Part shown: positions 11,491 to 25,955 of the stretch, piece by piece
Position numbering within the stretch: the first letter of the stretch is position 1
Layout of the letters: the number at the start of each line of letters is the position of its first letter
Origin: Eopsaltria australis
Taxonomy: Eukaryota; Chordata; Aves; Passeriformes; Petroicidae
Direction of reading: 5' to 3'
Assembly: GCA_034509425.1 (NCBI GenBank)
Contig: JAVTVJ010000566.1
Location: 1,226,953 to 1,290,952, forward strand
DNA length: 64,000 bases
Position numbers and translations under genes: made by a program
The notes under the pieces: model-generated
Database searches by the model: none
What the model saw: the letters and a program-made list of their open reading frames with translations, nothing else
Told to the model about the DNA's origin: nothing

Positions 11491-14400
11491 GGCAATTAAA
11501 ATAAAAGGCGTGAGGCAGTGGCCATTTCCCCGTGTATATAGTTTATATATAAATAGTTCTAAAAGGTTTCTGTCTATGCGTATAAACAGGCGTCGCACAC
11601 ATTGCTGCAATTCCATCAGGGCACAGCCAGATCGGATTTTTGAAGGGCTATTAGTGGTTAAACATTCCGGGCTCTGGATCTTTAGCAGCTGCCAGAGCTC
11701 CGAGTGAGATGACACAAGGGATGGAGACTGGCGCTGCAGCTCTCTCATCTCAGCATGTGGGATGCCCTTCCAGCCTGGGGCACAGAGCTGCTCAGACAGA
11801 TGTGTGCGACTCATCCTGAGAGGGCAGAACATCTGGGAAGGGGCAGCACATCTGGGACGGGGGGTAGAACATCTGGGATGGGGGGCAGCATGTGCCAATG
11901 GGCATCACTTCGCATTTCCTGCAATCAGCACCTAAAGTCTGGCGCTGATACGAAAAGAGAAATAAACACAGGGGAAGTTTGCTCCAAGAGGAACAAAAAA
12001 TGAGTCCTGATCTTCCCTCTGCCCTCTTCAGCTTGGAGCACAACTCATCCCTGCCGGTGTGGGACAGGGAATCTTCAGTGGGCAGACAATGAAAACCAGT
12101 AAAACACTTTAATTTCCACCCTGAGAACTTCTCCTCTCTGCTAGACAAGGGGAAAGGATGACATGACAGAGGCAACTCGAAGAGTGACATTTCGTGATGG
12201 CATTTTGAGAGGTACTGCTTGAATGCCCTGGGTATTTCAGTGAGAACAGAAGGTTTAAATTTACTGCTGGTGGCTACTGAATATTCTAAGGAAGATTGCC
12301 TAGAACATAAAAAAAGTTTGCCCTCACTTCAGGTACACAAGGCAGAGGTAACAGCACGTTTCTCGAATGGTGGCTTATAAAAAGTTGCAGTTGTTTTGCA
12401 AAAGTTGCAACCACACAGACCAAAGCAGCCTGTGATATTTTCTAGAAAGAAAAATATCTTTAATAAAGAGAAGTGATTTTTAAGCAGGGGACTAGAAGTT
12501 CTGCAGATTTTGCGTATTCTCAGATATATCTCAGATATATCTCCCAGATATACTCTACACCAATCCATCAAATTAAAACAGCCATCTAATAAAGACATCA
12601 AGAGAAGTCTGAGCCCTTTAAGATATAAACAGCAATAAAAATTCACACCTACAACATTAAAAAAAGAGAGGTACGTTTCTTCAGCACAAAATGCAAGTTC
12701 CTCACCAATTTTGGGGAGAATATTTTGATATGTACAGTTTTTAACAGAGAGAGCACCCCTGAATTCACATGAATGCAACACATTTATTGGATGCTTGGGA
12801 AGGACAAGAAGATGAGTATTTAAGCTCTTCACTTTAAAATACTTAATTCTTTTTTTAATTTTATTTAAATTCCTTTAGAGAAGTGCTCTACAAGACAGGA
12901 GTGCACATGGGCATTACAATTGTGAGTCCAATTTGAATTCTCCTCTATATTCAAAGTTCTTCAAGCTGTTTGGAAAAGCATGGCTGGGTGCTGTCCGCAA
13001 ACCACTGACTACTCAGGAGTGCTGTCCAGACACTAATAAAGGACTTAATTCTTCTTTATTAGCCCAGGAGTCACTGGTGTGCAGGTTTTTAGGCAGTAAT
13101 GATCCCTGTTAGGTGAATGGCTTTCAGCATTTCAGTACAAACTCTGACTGGACTTGTCAAATGTTGCATAATGAACGTGCTTCACAATAAATAATAATAA
13201 ACTGGGAGGCTTTTTGAACTTCTAAATTAAAATATCTATGCTGAAAACAAGGCAATGCCTAGTGGAAGAGTGTGTGTGTGGGGGGGGGGGGGATTATCAG
13301 TGTCAAAGTATCTCTTATATTGCATTTTAAACCCAAAATCCATTCTTAGGAAGACTTTTTGAAAGAAAGTTTATCAGCTCAACAAATCCAAGTCCAGCAG
13401 ACATTAACCTCAAATAGTGACAGGGTCACTGTGAAGTGCTTGGTTCCTGTCAGCAAATTCTCAATTCTGATTGCTGCTCATCCTTCCACTGAACTAAAAC
13501 CAATAATCAATGCATCAGTGGGTTGGAAAAAAAGTGATTTTTCCATCAGTTCCTTGTACACGTTGGTGGTTGCAAACACAGCTCCGTGCTGAGGTATCCC
13601 TGCCTCTCATTGTCTGGAGCATTTCCTCTAGGATTGCTCACTCCCTGCTCCTGGCAGTGAATCCCAGATCTGGGATCCGGTGTGAACCCCCTGAACTCCA
13701 ACACAACAGCAGCCTCTAGAGGTAACGGGAAAGCCACGGGCTCCGGTGGGATTTACATGGGGTTTATATGGGATTTTATTCCAATTATCCCACAGAGCAA
13801 AGCAGAGATTTCAGCCTCTCAGGGATCTGCTTCACTTCAGCACAGAGAGCAAATTCAGCCTGCACACAGCAATGTCTCACCACCTCAGAAGGCACAAAAA
13901 GCAAAGAAAGGAAAGCAAAAAGAGCAGGTAAACCACCATCAATAATAGAACTTAATATAAAAATAAATCCTTACAGCTGGATATTATTCATTCACCCGGA
14001 TTTTGTAGGGAAAATAATTATTAATACATCAAGTGTATAATATCAGATTTGACGGTGAGAGTTTATATGGATTTTAGAGCATTTGAACATGCACTTTAGA
14101 GCATTACAGACACACAGGGAGCTGCTCTTTTTGCATTTTCTCTGCCCTCCTCAACCCTCTCCTCCCTCACACGTGCTGGAGAGCCTGAGAAAATAAAATG
14201 CCTTTGGTGTCCGCACTCCACAACATCTTCCAGGAGGAAAAATGGGCAACACTGGCCAGGAATCACCCCCACAGATGGGAGACAACCAAAATTCCACCTG
14301 TGAGGATCATCAGCAGAGAGAAACTATTGAAACACTGATCAGTTCTGCAACTGAGAGAAAAAATAGTCTCTATAGAGGTGAGACACTCTGCTATATCTGT

Positions 14401-17224
14401 GTGGCCACAGCATAATTCCATTTCTGAGTGGGCAATTATCAGCTGCAGCTCCTCAGGTCAGACAGGCACCGACTGAAACCTCAACAAACACCAAGGAGGA
14501 GATAGAGGAGTGAAGCAAGAATATTTAAAAATAGATTTTACCCTTTTTTTTCCCTAAGAAAGGAGCAAATTCGAGTTAAGGGTTGCTAGGTGGCGATGTG
14601 CCTGAAGGAAAAGGCTTTTCTTTTTCCACAAACTCCACTGCAGCTCTGCTGCTCTCACCACCCCAGCTCTATTTCTGTTAGAATGTATTTCACAGGGAAA
14701 AGGTAAAACAAAAACTCTCCTTGAAGCAGGATGGCGTGTTTGGCTTTGAAAATCATTCAGATGTGATGAGGAACTACAGTTAAAATGGATGGAACACACA
14801 GTAAATCCAAAAATATATGATAAGGAAAATGACATTTCAAACTCCTTGCAAGCAGCAATCTCACAGCTGTGCCCCAAGATCCACAAACACAACTCTTCCC
14901 TCAGTGAGTCAGACACCACAAAATGATAATTTTACACACTTCTTACAAAGCATTAAGCACTCACAACTGCAGTGAACAGAAGATATCAAAAGACACATTC
15001 TTCCCATGTGCATTCTTCCACTTTTTTTTAATCATATAGTTGCATTGCAAATAGATTTTAATCACACCAAATCACCTGTTCCCTTAGAATAAATCAATAA
15101 TTAAGAAAGCCCCACCAGGCAGAGCATCTCTGAGCTGAAGCCTTCCTGTTTTACCTGACCCCCATTTAAAAGTTTCAACATGCCAGACACTATAGGACAC
15201 AAAAGATTCTTTTTTAAAATTATCACTGCAGCTTCTCAAGACTGAAAATAGGAGACTTACAACCAATTTGACTTGTAACAAAATAATTCACATTTTTATC
15301 ATTCTTGTCATACCCTAAACTTAGGAAATGCTGCTTTAAAAACCCAAATACAGCATTATAAATATATTTCCTCACTAGATGAGTGTATCACAAAGTGCTG
15401 GGTAACTCATGTTAGGAATTCCCAGCAGGCCAGGCCACCAAAAAGCCTGAACAAAATGCCAGGGAACCCAAAAATACAGTGATGCCTAAGAATGTCTAGA
15501 GCTGCAGGACCCAGGAATAGATGGTAATGACTTGTCTGGACTGGCAGATGGATTTTTTGATTCCTTTTTTTTTTATTTTTAAAAAATACCTTGCTGTACT
15601 GCAGTTTTAATTTTGTGCTTCAGTTCTTATTCTGTACCACTCACTTTTTAAAAGACACACAGATTTTAAACAGCATCTCACTGTGATGGTAAATAAAAAT
15701 TTCAGATCACTTGTTTGTGATATTTAGCAGTTCAGGACCAGCTATTTCACACCAGATCAGAAAACTCCCAAGGTTATTTATCAGCTCAAACAGCTTTTGG
15801 TTAATTAGAACCTGCCCTCATCAGCAAGAATAATTTGTGTCCCACCCTAAACTAAACACACCTGCTGTTCTTCCACAGCCCTTTCCAGGTGGGAATTGGG
15901 GCCAGGAAATGCAGAATCCAAGGCAGGGCACAGAACTTCCCTCGTAGGGTTTTTTTTTTTTTTTGCAAAAACCACATTTAATTCTGGGTGAATCTATAAA
16001 ACACCCACAGAGGTGCTGGGTGAGGCCTCTGGTTTATCAAGAATATTTCCCATTTCTCACTGGTATCTTGCAGCTCTCAATTTGCTGGTGTTTTTCTCTT
16101 TTTGTTTTCTTAAGCTGGGCTGAGAACACTTCAAAAACAGATAAATCTTGTTTATCTGGGTGGAAAAATTGTGGTGTGCTAATTAAAAACTTGATAATCT
16201 TTCCTGTTATTTGCGTACTAATTTGAATTTCTGAGGGGTTGATGATAATCACAAACATAATTCAACTTGAACTACAAAGAGTCTCAAACACCACCAGAGC
16301 CTCCAGATGCAAAGAGTGAAGTGCAAACGTTGCCATGGCCTGACATTGGCAAATAAATTACTTTATATTCTTCCAGTATGAGAAACTAGAGGATAAAAAA
16401 AAAATTTAAAAAATGAGAGATTGCTAAAGAAAAAAAAAAAAAGCCAATTTTAAGTCAGCTTGATGCTCAGGCATCTAAATCACTTTTAACTCAGGAAAAT
16501 AAGGAGCCAGACCGTATTTAGAGGTTGGATTTCAAAATTGCTGTGTGTATCCCTCAGCTTTGGGAAGAAGCAAATCCAGTTTCCAGAAGCCACTAATTAC
16601 AGGGTTTAGAAATAAAGCAGAGAGCTCCAAGATTGCTGAAGTCTTGGAAAACATTTCCCCTTATAGCTGGCTTGGCAAGACATAAAATATGTATTTTATA
16701 TATAAATATATATATAAATATACAGGGCCTAATTGAGCTTAGATGTCAACATATTTAAATCAGTGGAGCTGACATTGCTTGCACACAGACTGAATATTCC
16801 AATAATTATAATTACCTTATAAATGAGATAAAACCAGAATTCCCAATGCTGTCCCATGAACTAAAATCAATCACAACTTTTCTCACAAAACAAAATAATT
16901 TTGGCTTCTACACATCAAAGCAATTACTTAAGCTAAATTTTAAGATTAGAATATTAATAAGTACCTATTGCAAAACCCAATTATACAACTTGCAGCCTGC
17001 TCCATTAAATTAAAATTAAATTTCATTCAAGCTCTAAGGCTATCCTTTTCCCATTGAGGGTCTTGTTCTCTATTATTTCCAAAGTATTTGGCCTCAATAA
17101 TATTTTTACTACACCAAAAAAAAACCCCCAAAAAACCAACCCTTAAACACACTCTCATCCCAAATTGTTGAGCTCACAAAAACCCGGCCACCCAGAAAAC
17201 CTTTGCTCAGGATGCTGAGGGATG

Positions 17225-17302
17225 TCCTCTGATCAACAGAAGAAAACAAGAAAAAAGAACAAAGAAAACAGGAAAAAAGAAAGAAGAAAACAAGAAAAAA
17301 TA
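17225..17302. repeat. A/G-rich tandem repeat
   Basis: Roughly three imperfect copies of a ~24-bp unit (agaaaacaagaaaaaagaa). It is nearly pyrimidine-free apart from single C bases. Confidence 0.75.
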
Positions 17303-20245
17303 GCAATCAGGTGTTGCCCGTACTTTATTTAAAGCATTAATACAAGAAGAATACGTTTTATTATATGAATATGTAATCTATGATTTATTCACACACATGG
17401 ATGTGTGCAGTGTTCTGTAGGACAAAACTGGAATGTTATAAATTGTCCTAATTCCACTAAATCCTGCAGAGGATGCCCTTGCTGTCCAAAAGCACAAATT
17501 CAGGTCTCAGAGAAATAAGAGGGCAAAAAACTCACAAAAAGGGGTCACAAAACCCCTCCCTGTTCCAAAACACAACTTCCAACGTTGCTGCTCTCCAGCC
17601 AGGACAAGGACTGCCAGGGAATGGAAGCTGAAACCCATTTTTCCAAAGGATCAAAGTCACCATTTCCAATTCCACAGGTACACGAGGCATTTTTCCTCCC
17701 AAAAACAAAACCTAGAGAATGCTGAAAATTCTCCACCAAAACTATTTTTCAATGGAATCAACACTAGCTTTTCTTATGCTGCTTTTGCTGTTTTCACTCC
17801 AAAAGCAAATAGAAAAAAGAAGGGTTTTTTCACCTTTCCATTTAAAAATAATTTTTTTATTTTATTAATTTCCAGCTTTCTGACAAAATAGTGAAGCCTC
17901 TATTTACATTTCTTATCACTTTCCCTCTATCCTGCTTTTCTTTGGGATCTCACAACCGCCACTCACCACCTTTAACAGAAGGGATTGTTCTTTAAACCCA
18001 AATTTTGGCTTTTAATTTCCCAAAAAGTCATCAAACTCTCTCTCAGGTGAGCACTGCCCATGCTCCAGGCTGTCCTCAAGGCCATGAAGAATCCCAGGTG
18101 CTGCAGGAATTTGCAGTGACCACAACCTGAGCTTTGTCATGTTTTAGCATTTGCTTGTTTTTGACCCAGAGGCAGAGAGGAAAGGATCACAGCTACCAAA
18201 TTTCAACCACAAAAAAAGCCTTGGGTGTGCAGATTTATGGGTAGAAATCAAGTTCTTTTCCCAAGGTACACCTCCACCACCCCTTCAACTTCCTGAAATT
18301 TGGTGTTTTCCAAATATTCCACAACACCCCCAAAATTTCCTCAGCCTTTTAAAATATTTTCCATCTTAACATCCCCTTTCATTTACCTACAAACTCCTCT
18401 CCCTCTTCTTCCAAAGACCTCAACACCTTCCTCAAGATGTGTTCTCCAACCACCCTAAACCCCATCCCTCTCTTTCTGAACCAAGAATTTTCTCAGAAAT
18501 CCCACCTTACCCAGAGCCCCCCATCATGTCTCACCACAATTTCCTAATTAAATATTAATCCTTCATGGCCTAGGCTTTAAAATTCCCTCTTTCCAGGCTT
18601 TAAAATCCCCTTTTTCCCTCTGGATCAGCTGCTCAGCTCCTCTCCTTCTGGTTCCTGGAGCCATAGGACAGCACCACAAGGTATTTGGTCATGGAATACT
18701 GAAATCCCAAAATTGAAGTGACAAATCCCACTCTCAGAGTGCCCCCTTATCTCTCCCTGTCTTAGTCATTTTCCTCTTGACCTTTATTTCCTTTCTCTCA
18801 AGCTACAGGTGCTCTCAGATCCATGAACTCAATGTTTGCTTCTCTAACCCAGTGATATTCCACCTTCTTTCCAAAAACCTGGAAAAAGAGATAATCCTGG
18901 GTGTACTGGAGTTCACATCCTCCTCCTTCCAGAGGAAAGGGTAAAAAGGGCATAATTTTGTGACAAGTCAAGTCCTAAAGGTCCCAGCAACTCTCTACAG
19001 CGATAAAATTCCCCTATAAACAAATCCCAGCTCCCAAGCAAGAAAAAAAAAAATTAAAAAAAAAAAAAAATCAGCTGTAGGTGGTGAGCTGGGCTAATTA
19101 CGTAAATCAGATTATTGCCAAAAACTCTGGGCTTGTTGTTTCCAGAAGTTGGAGAAATTGAACTGTCACAAACGATTGCTCGGGCTGGGCCAGGACAATT
19201 AAATGAGGAGTCACATCCCTGGTGTGAGGAGCTGATGTGCTGGAAGGATGATAAACGAGAGGCAGAGAGACACAACGTGCACCAACAGGCATTGCAGGCT
19301 TCAAAGCAACAGAGTGCAGCCTCCAAATCAAAAGCTCCCGGTTTACAACCTCAATATTGAGTTTATGTCAGCCTTGGTAATGGGTCTGGAGCAGGACTGG
19401 CTGCCAGGTGTGAGAGCAGTTCCAGCAGCTCCAAAATGCACTCACACACCCCAGCTGAGCTGCTTTCTGTTTTAAAAGAAGCAGCAAAAAGCTTACAAAG
19501 CATTTAATAAATTATATCAATAATAAAATTAAAGTAATACAATTTATATATTTTATATAATAAATTTTAACATATTAATAATTTAAATTTAATAAAAAGC
19601 CAAAAAATCCGAGCTGGACACACTCTGCTCTTTACCATTACATGCCTTAGGAATGGGTTTTCAGCATAAATACTGTAGTATATTATTTTTAAGATAATAT
19701 ATTTATGTTTAAATGAGTTTAAAGACTTTTGGCCCTTTTTTTTTCTCCATGTTCTTTATGTTGCAACTGCATAATATTGCAAAGTTTTGCAATGCTGATG
19801 CTTTCTAAAGGCCCATTTCTCCTGTGGGCACCTGAAGATATTGCACACAATTTATTTTAATTTTTCAGCTTTTATATCTAACAGATATTAAAAAAGAATT
19901 TTGTAAATCAGGCCTCAGAGTGAATCCACAAACTCAGAGCTGGAAATTAGTGACAACTTTTGAACTGAACATTTCTGAAGGCTGATCGTGGAGTGCCAGA
20001 ATGTTTGGGTTGGGCAGAACACAACAACTTTGAAAAAGTGTGGATGGACATAGACTGTCAAAATACTTTTCTCCTTGGGTGTCTCATTCATCAGATGCAC
20101 TCAGCTGTGTGGGTATCTTCTGTCTCAGAACAAATGCACTGTCTTGAGCTGTCTCTGAAGTCAAAACTTAGACAGCCATAACACAATGGAAGAAATCATT
20201 ATATTTTTTATTATATATAAAGAGAAGAATGCACCTAAACCAAAG

Positions 20246-20466
20246 CCATGTAATCAGTATTTTTACCTTTAAAAAGGCGATTTTTCCAACATTTAATACA
20301 GACAGAGGATCAGAAATATTCCATGCACAGAAGTTCTATCTGCAAGGAGCCTTGTGCCACGTGATCAGAATTTCTACTTTTAAAAAGGTGAATTTTCTAA
20401 TATTTAATACAGATAATAGATCAGAAATATTCTGTGCACAGAACTTCCATCTGCAAGGAGCCTTGC
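20246..20466. repeat. Tandem duplication, ~111-bp unit, two copies
   Basis: Copy 1 (20246-20356) and copy 2 (20357-20466) share blocks such as ttaaaaaggcgaattttc-like, aacatttaatacagaca, gatcagaaatattc, and catctgcaaggagccttg. By eye they are about 85% identical, so the duplication is not very recent. No coding function is seen. Confidence 0.9.
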
Positions 20467-21400
20467 AAACAGGAGCAGATTTCAGTTTTCACCTGAGGCA
20501 AGGATCCACCTGAGTGGCAGCTGGAGAAATGCAGGCAGGAAAATGAGATTTCCCTGCAGGCACAGAAGCCAGTCAGATCCTGACTCTGCTCAGCGGGCCA
20601 AGCACCACGCCTTGCTTTCATCCACTCTCCTCATTATAAATGAAAGAACTCTTGCTCTGGATGTTCCTTTCAGGCAGAACCTGTCGGACCTGTTAATGCA
20701 CTGACAGTGGATTTAAAAAGCCACCAGCAGCCAGGGAAGAAGGTTTATTAAAGGAACCCTGGTGGAGCATCCACCTCCTTTTCCTTTCTCCAAACTGTGC
20801 CACAAACTCCTCTTTTTACCTTTGTTTATGGGGATTTAAATTCTTCAAGGGACCATAAGAAGGTTTGATCTCACAAGAAAGTGAAATATTTACCCTCTAC
20901 ATGAGGGAGATGCAGCCAATTCCTGCCTGTACATCCTGACCTGCGAGGCCAGCATTGCAGCAACCAAAATATTGCCCTTTTTTTAAGCTGGTTGGGTTGC
21001 ATATCTTGGACATTGCTGCATTCTTGTGACCCTTCACACATCTCAGCGAGCACAATCTGCTTCTAAACTTCAGCTAAAAAACCCCACAGCCTGACTTTGG
21101 CCTCAGGAGTTTTGTCCTCTCACAGCTTCTCTGATCAAATGTAAGAATGAGGACTTCACGTCCACGAAGCTCGTGATAATTAGAATTAATTACTGTTCAT
21201 GGGAATGAGCCCTGGCAAGGCAGCAGCCTCAGTAAAAAAAATCTGCAGTGCAGATGATGCCAAGATCAAAGTTCACCTCGCAGACTTATCAGCAGCAGGA
21301 TGCAGCTACAAAGGGAAACTCACCTTGGTTAGATCAGATATCCCAACAGATTCTCCCTGTGCACACACCGCTTCCACAGGGAACACCAAAAGAATACAAA

Positions 21401-22282
21401 CCAGGTGCCTGCTGATTTTCCTGAACAAATAATCCTCCCAGATCCAAAGCCACTAAATCCTTGATATTTTGTCAGGCTCCAGCAGATTTGCCACAAGTAA
21501 ATTCATGTCAAATAAAATAGGAGCTGTGCTGCCAGGTGTAACAACCTCACACATCACCTCATCAAAGCTTCTGTCTTTTTATTAAATTTTATGCCACCAA
21601 TAAAATCCATCTCTGACCTGCATAACATCTCAACATCCCTCCTTTTTTCCCCTCTATGTACATGTGAAACATGAATTTTTGAAGTTTAACCCAACCTCCA
21701 CAGCCTGGCAGTGACACTCTGCTCCTGCTGCACAATTCTCAGATCATTCTCATTTACTGGCAGGCAGTAACAGATTGATTTTTGTACCCCACTTTCTCCT
21801 CAAGTTCTCCACATTCTGAACAAATACTGAACCCACAAACCAGGTGCCTGTTGGTTTTCCTAAACAAATAATCCTCTCAGCTCCAAAGCCACTAAATCCT
21901 TGATATTTTGTCAGGCTCCAGCAGATTTGCTTCAAGTAAATTCATGTCACTGATAAAACTGGAGATTAGCTGTGCTGCCAGGTGTAACAACCTCACACAT
22001 CACCTCATCAAAGCTTCTGTCTGAATTTTTACTTTATTAAATTTTATTCCACCAAGAAAATCCATCTCTGGTGACCTCATAACATCTCAACATTCCTCCT
22101 TTTCTTCCTCTATGTACATGTGGAACATGAATTTTTGAAGTTTAACCCAACCTCCACAGCCTGGCAGTGACACTCTGCTCCTGCTGCACAATTCTCAGAT
22201 CATTCTCATTTACTGGTAGGCAGTAACAGATTGATTTTTACACCCCACTTTCTCCTCAAGTTCTCCACATTCTGAACAAATC
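21401..22282. repeat. Tandem duplication, ~439-bp unit, two copies
   Basis: Copy 1 (21401-21839) starts ccaggtgcctgctgattttc; copy 2 (21840-22282) starts ccaggtgcctgttggttttc. Shared markers in the same order include ccaaagccactaaatccttg, gatattttgtcaggctccag, aacctcacacatcacctcat, ctatgtacatgtg, and acattctgaacaaat. Copies differ by scattered substitutions and a few small indels (about 92-95% identical by eye). Neither copy has a long open frame or a transposon hallmark. Confidence 0.95.
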
Positions 22283-25010
22283 CTGAAGCCTCTGTCAGCC
22301 TCAAAGTGCTGGTAAAATGTCAGACCAACACTAGAGACAACCATCACACCACAGAATATTTCAACACTTTCTGTTGAGCTAATTTAGGCTTTATTTTATA
22401 CTCCCAGACAGGCCATGCAGCTCAGCTTAAATCCTGCTTGATTTATTTCCTTTGCTTGCTGGAAGATTGAATTTTTGTCAGTGAAGACAATCCCAGAGAA
22501 ACCAATTAGGCACGTCAGGATTCAGCATCAGAAGTGAGATCTGAGCACTACCAGAGGTTATCGAATACCCAACAGCTTGCAAAGTTTCACAGAAAAAAAT
22601 AATAAAAAACTATAAAAAAGGGATACAAGTGGGTTTAGCTGTGTTGCATAACAAAAAATAAAAAATTAATCAAACTAAATCCTGCACCTCTGGGTGCCAG
22701 TGGGATTGAGCAATGTTTAGGATAAGCTCAGCCCAGCAGTGATTGCAGACTAACAGGTCCCAGTGCAGGATTGTCAGCAGGTGAGAGAGGGCCCAAATGC
22801 CATCAGAACATCCAAATCCTAATACAAACATCAAATTCTCTCTTCACACGCTCACATATCTCTAATATTCCACTTAGAAGTTTATTCTTGGTCTGATCTG
22901 ACTGAACTGCAGTAAGAGCTCTGAAGAGTGGAATCAATTAGAATGGTTTATATTGATACAGCACGTGTTAATCACATCAGTAAACTCATTAAGCTGATGC
23001 TGCTGTGGCAGGATAAGGGCCTGGATTCACAAAGTTGGTTTCCTGCATTCCAAGTAAAATTGGAATTTTTAAAATTGGAACCAGTGAAATTCCCTGGTTC
23101 CCATGTAAAATTGCTAACACACAGCCTGAAAGTGAGAACAAGCTGGAAGGGGAGGTATTGATGACACCAGGACTTGTTGTGCTGTTATTTCATCCCTCAT
23201 ATTATGATTTTATCCTGACATTACACCAGCACAAACTGCTGTCACTGATTTAAATCACAGCAGATTCAACACCTCCTTCTCAATTCAGTGATAAAACCAA
23301 ACCCCACAGTCTGAACAAGCAGTTATGGGTTAAAATGTGATTGTAGCAGCCTTTAAAAAGTTGCAGTTCTTAAAGGATTTTTAAGTTGTCAATTCCTTTC
23401 TCCCCATCCTCAGCTTAATTCCCTATAGAATTTGCTTTGCTTTTCCAGCTTCCTTCTCATACATTTACTTCAGAAGCACCTGAATATTAAACCTTATCAA
23501 ATACTTATATACCTAAAATCTTAGGAATTACAAGCTAAACTAACAATTCACACCCTGGCAAAGAAATTGTGCTAAGAATTGTCTAACACAGGAGAGCCTT
23601 GTCCTTCCCTCACCCCCATTTTCACCATTTCTCACCTCTTCTTTCACTCCCTTTTTAGAATTCTCCACCTTCAGAAGAGCAACTATCAAACTGCAGGAGT
23701 AAATTTCAGTTAAGGCTGATGGCACAAACCTCTGACCGAAACAAAAACACCTTCCAATTATTTCTTGCTCTTTCAGCAAAATGCAAAAGAAATTATCTTT
23801 AAAAAAAAATCAATTATTGCTTAAAAGCATTAAATATTTTAAAAGTTTCATTACATTAATGACAATTAATTTCTGTGCAATCAAAATAATCTCAGTTAGT
23901 TCACAAATGGAATTATGTGGATTTCCTTAGGGCCACACAAAAATCAAGGCCACCAATTCACATGGAACATTTAATTAAATAACTGGCCCATGGAATTTAA
24001 TTCCAGCACACTCATTTGCAGCCTGCAGTCTATTACCCACACACCACTGCCTCCATAATGGCAGGTAGAAAGAAAATTAAAAATTAGACCTCAGAGAATG
24101 CAGGGAGTAAATTGAAAGAGACCTTAAAAAAAAAAAAATCTTCTATTTCTCAAAGAAAATATTGGCTATTCTACAGCTACCAGAGATTCTCTTTTCTGTG
24201 TTTTAACAATCAAAAGAAGTCACAAGGTAGCAGAATATTTTCATAAATATGAAAATTTGCATCAATATTTTCCCGTTACTTCAATGAACATGCAATTTCA
24301 GCCAATGGAAAAGGAAAATTATGACCCCTTTCCAAGTTAAGAAAGAACAGGAATCCAATGAGGAAAGGAATATAAAGAACACAGAAAAATATATTTGGAA
24401 TCTGTCATGTCAGAATGAAAAAACTTTGTCCCAGCCAAAACCAGGACAGAACCCAATCTGAGAAATAAAAAAAATTCTTCCACAAAACTCTCCTTTAGTA
24501 TTTTACACATTAATTTAAATTCCTGGAGTAATTTCAGAACCTGCTGTTCTCAATAACTGGACTTGTGAGGGGAGGTTGGAACAGATCAGTGCTGGGCAGG
24601 AGGGAACAGCCCCAGACAGTGGCAAAAATCTGCATTTTCCTATTGCCAGCCTTCCTCCCATTCCTAATGAATATTTGAGTAGGACTGAGATGCCACTGTG
24701 CCCTGCTCCTGAGAAGGAAAAAGTAAAATAAATCTAGGATAGAGCTGCCAGATGATCAGACAAACACATGCACACAAATCTGAACAGATGACATTAAAAA
24801 AGAGTCCAGGGGGAACACATCAGAGTGCAGAAAAATAATAATATTCAAGTTTTTATTACATGACACTGCAGTAGTCACCTGGGTTTGCCAGGTTGCCTTT
24901 GCTCTACCTATAGATGGATAAATTTATCTTGAAGCCTTGCAAAAATCAAGCCCTGAGAACTCCAGAGATTTTATTTTAAGCCATTCAGATCCCCACCACA
25001 TCCTGATTGC

Positions 25011-25011
<1 letters not shown>

Positions 25012-25049
<38 letters not shown>
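25012..25049. repeat. (AAT)n microsatellite
   Basis: About twelve perfect ATA/AAT trinucleotide units. It is a candidate length polymorphism. Confidence 0.97.
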
Positions 25050-25764
25050 CTCTGTCCTGACATGGAATTACCCTTTTAAATCATGCTCTGCCAGCTGTTG
25101 TGGAGTGGGCATGGCAAGGTTTGCTTGGGTAACAGAGGAAGTGAACAAGAAACCCAAATTTCATTCCTGATGTCAAACCCTCATTCCAGCCCTGAACTCT
25201 GCTGGCATGCTCTGGACTGAAAGTTAAAGTGACCTTTAAAGGCAAAACATCTGTTGGGAGCCATGAGAAGCTGAGCCCAAAGGATTCAGGAGCTGAGCCC
25301 CTGCCCAGGGAGCAGCTCCTGCCAGGAGCTCAGAAACTGCATCAAGAACAGTCAGACAGCTCAGAGCTTTCCACTGAAATTAATAACCATAATTTTTAAA
25401 AATGCAATAAACAAAAACCTATTTTTTTAAAAAAAATTCCAAATTCTTCTTCCTCTCCACAGAAGACAACAGTGGAAAGCCCATTATCTTCCTTCATACT
25501 CAAATACTGACCAATTACATTCTTAATTCTTAACAATTCTTCATTGTGCACCTGTTTTATTTAACATGTGAATAAATTATTGATTGGTAATGCTGTCAAG
25601 GGCTGCTATCAGTGTTGATGTATTTAAAGCAAAGTAAATGTTCAAATCTACTTTTAAAACCGGAGTTTGTAATTTTGAAATGAAGGAATAATTTAGGCAG
25701 GTATAAATGTAACATAGGATGATGTAATTATGGAAAGTACCAGCATTCTGCAATAAATATATCC

Positions 25765-25955
25765 CAAAATAAAAAATATTCAGAAATAAAAAAATTTCAG
25801 AAATAAAAACAATATTCAGAAATAAAAAAAATATTCGGAAATAAAAAAAAAATATGGAAATAAATTCTGAAAAAATCTGAAATAAATTCTCAAAAAGTCT
25901 GGAAAAAATATTCTGAAACAAAAGTATTCTGAAATAAAAAATATTCTGAAATTTT
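25765..25955. repeat. Imperfect ~18-20-bp A-rich minisatellite
   Basis: About ten degenerate copies of agaaataaaaaatattc with changes in A-run length and drift to 'ggaaataaattctgaaaaa' in the second half. It creates a 140-residue Phe/Ile-rich open frame on the minus strand, which is an artefact of the repeat. Confidence 0.9.

Larger units (their letters stand above)
11321..20245 (-). other. VGLL4: Probable VGLL4 5' intron, left part
   Basis: AT-rich sequence with no splice-bounded open frame that I recognise. It contains a 13-G run preceded by TG repeats (about 13271-13292) and poly(T) at about 15950-15964. An AT-only patch lies at about 16685-16725. An A/G/C-only tandem stretch lies at 17225-17300, and a poly(A) pair at about 19042-19070. 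A 90-bp AT-only stretch at about 19500-19600 follows. It is assigned to VGLL4 because a strong minus-strand donor at 41793 has no other plausible target in the window. It could instead be an upstream intergenic region if the MLFM transcript starts at 11 kb. Confidence 0.55.
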
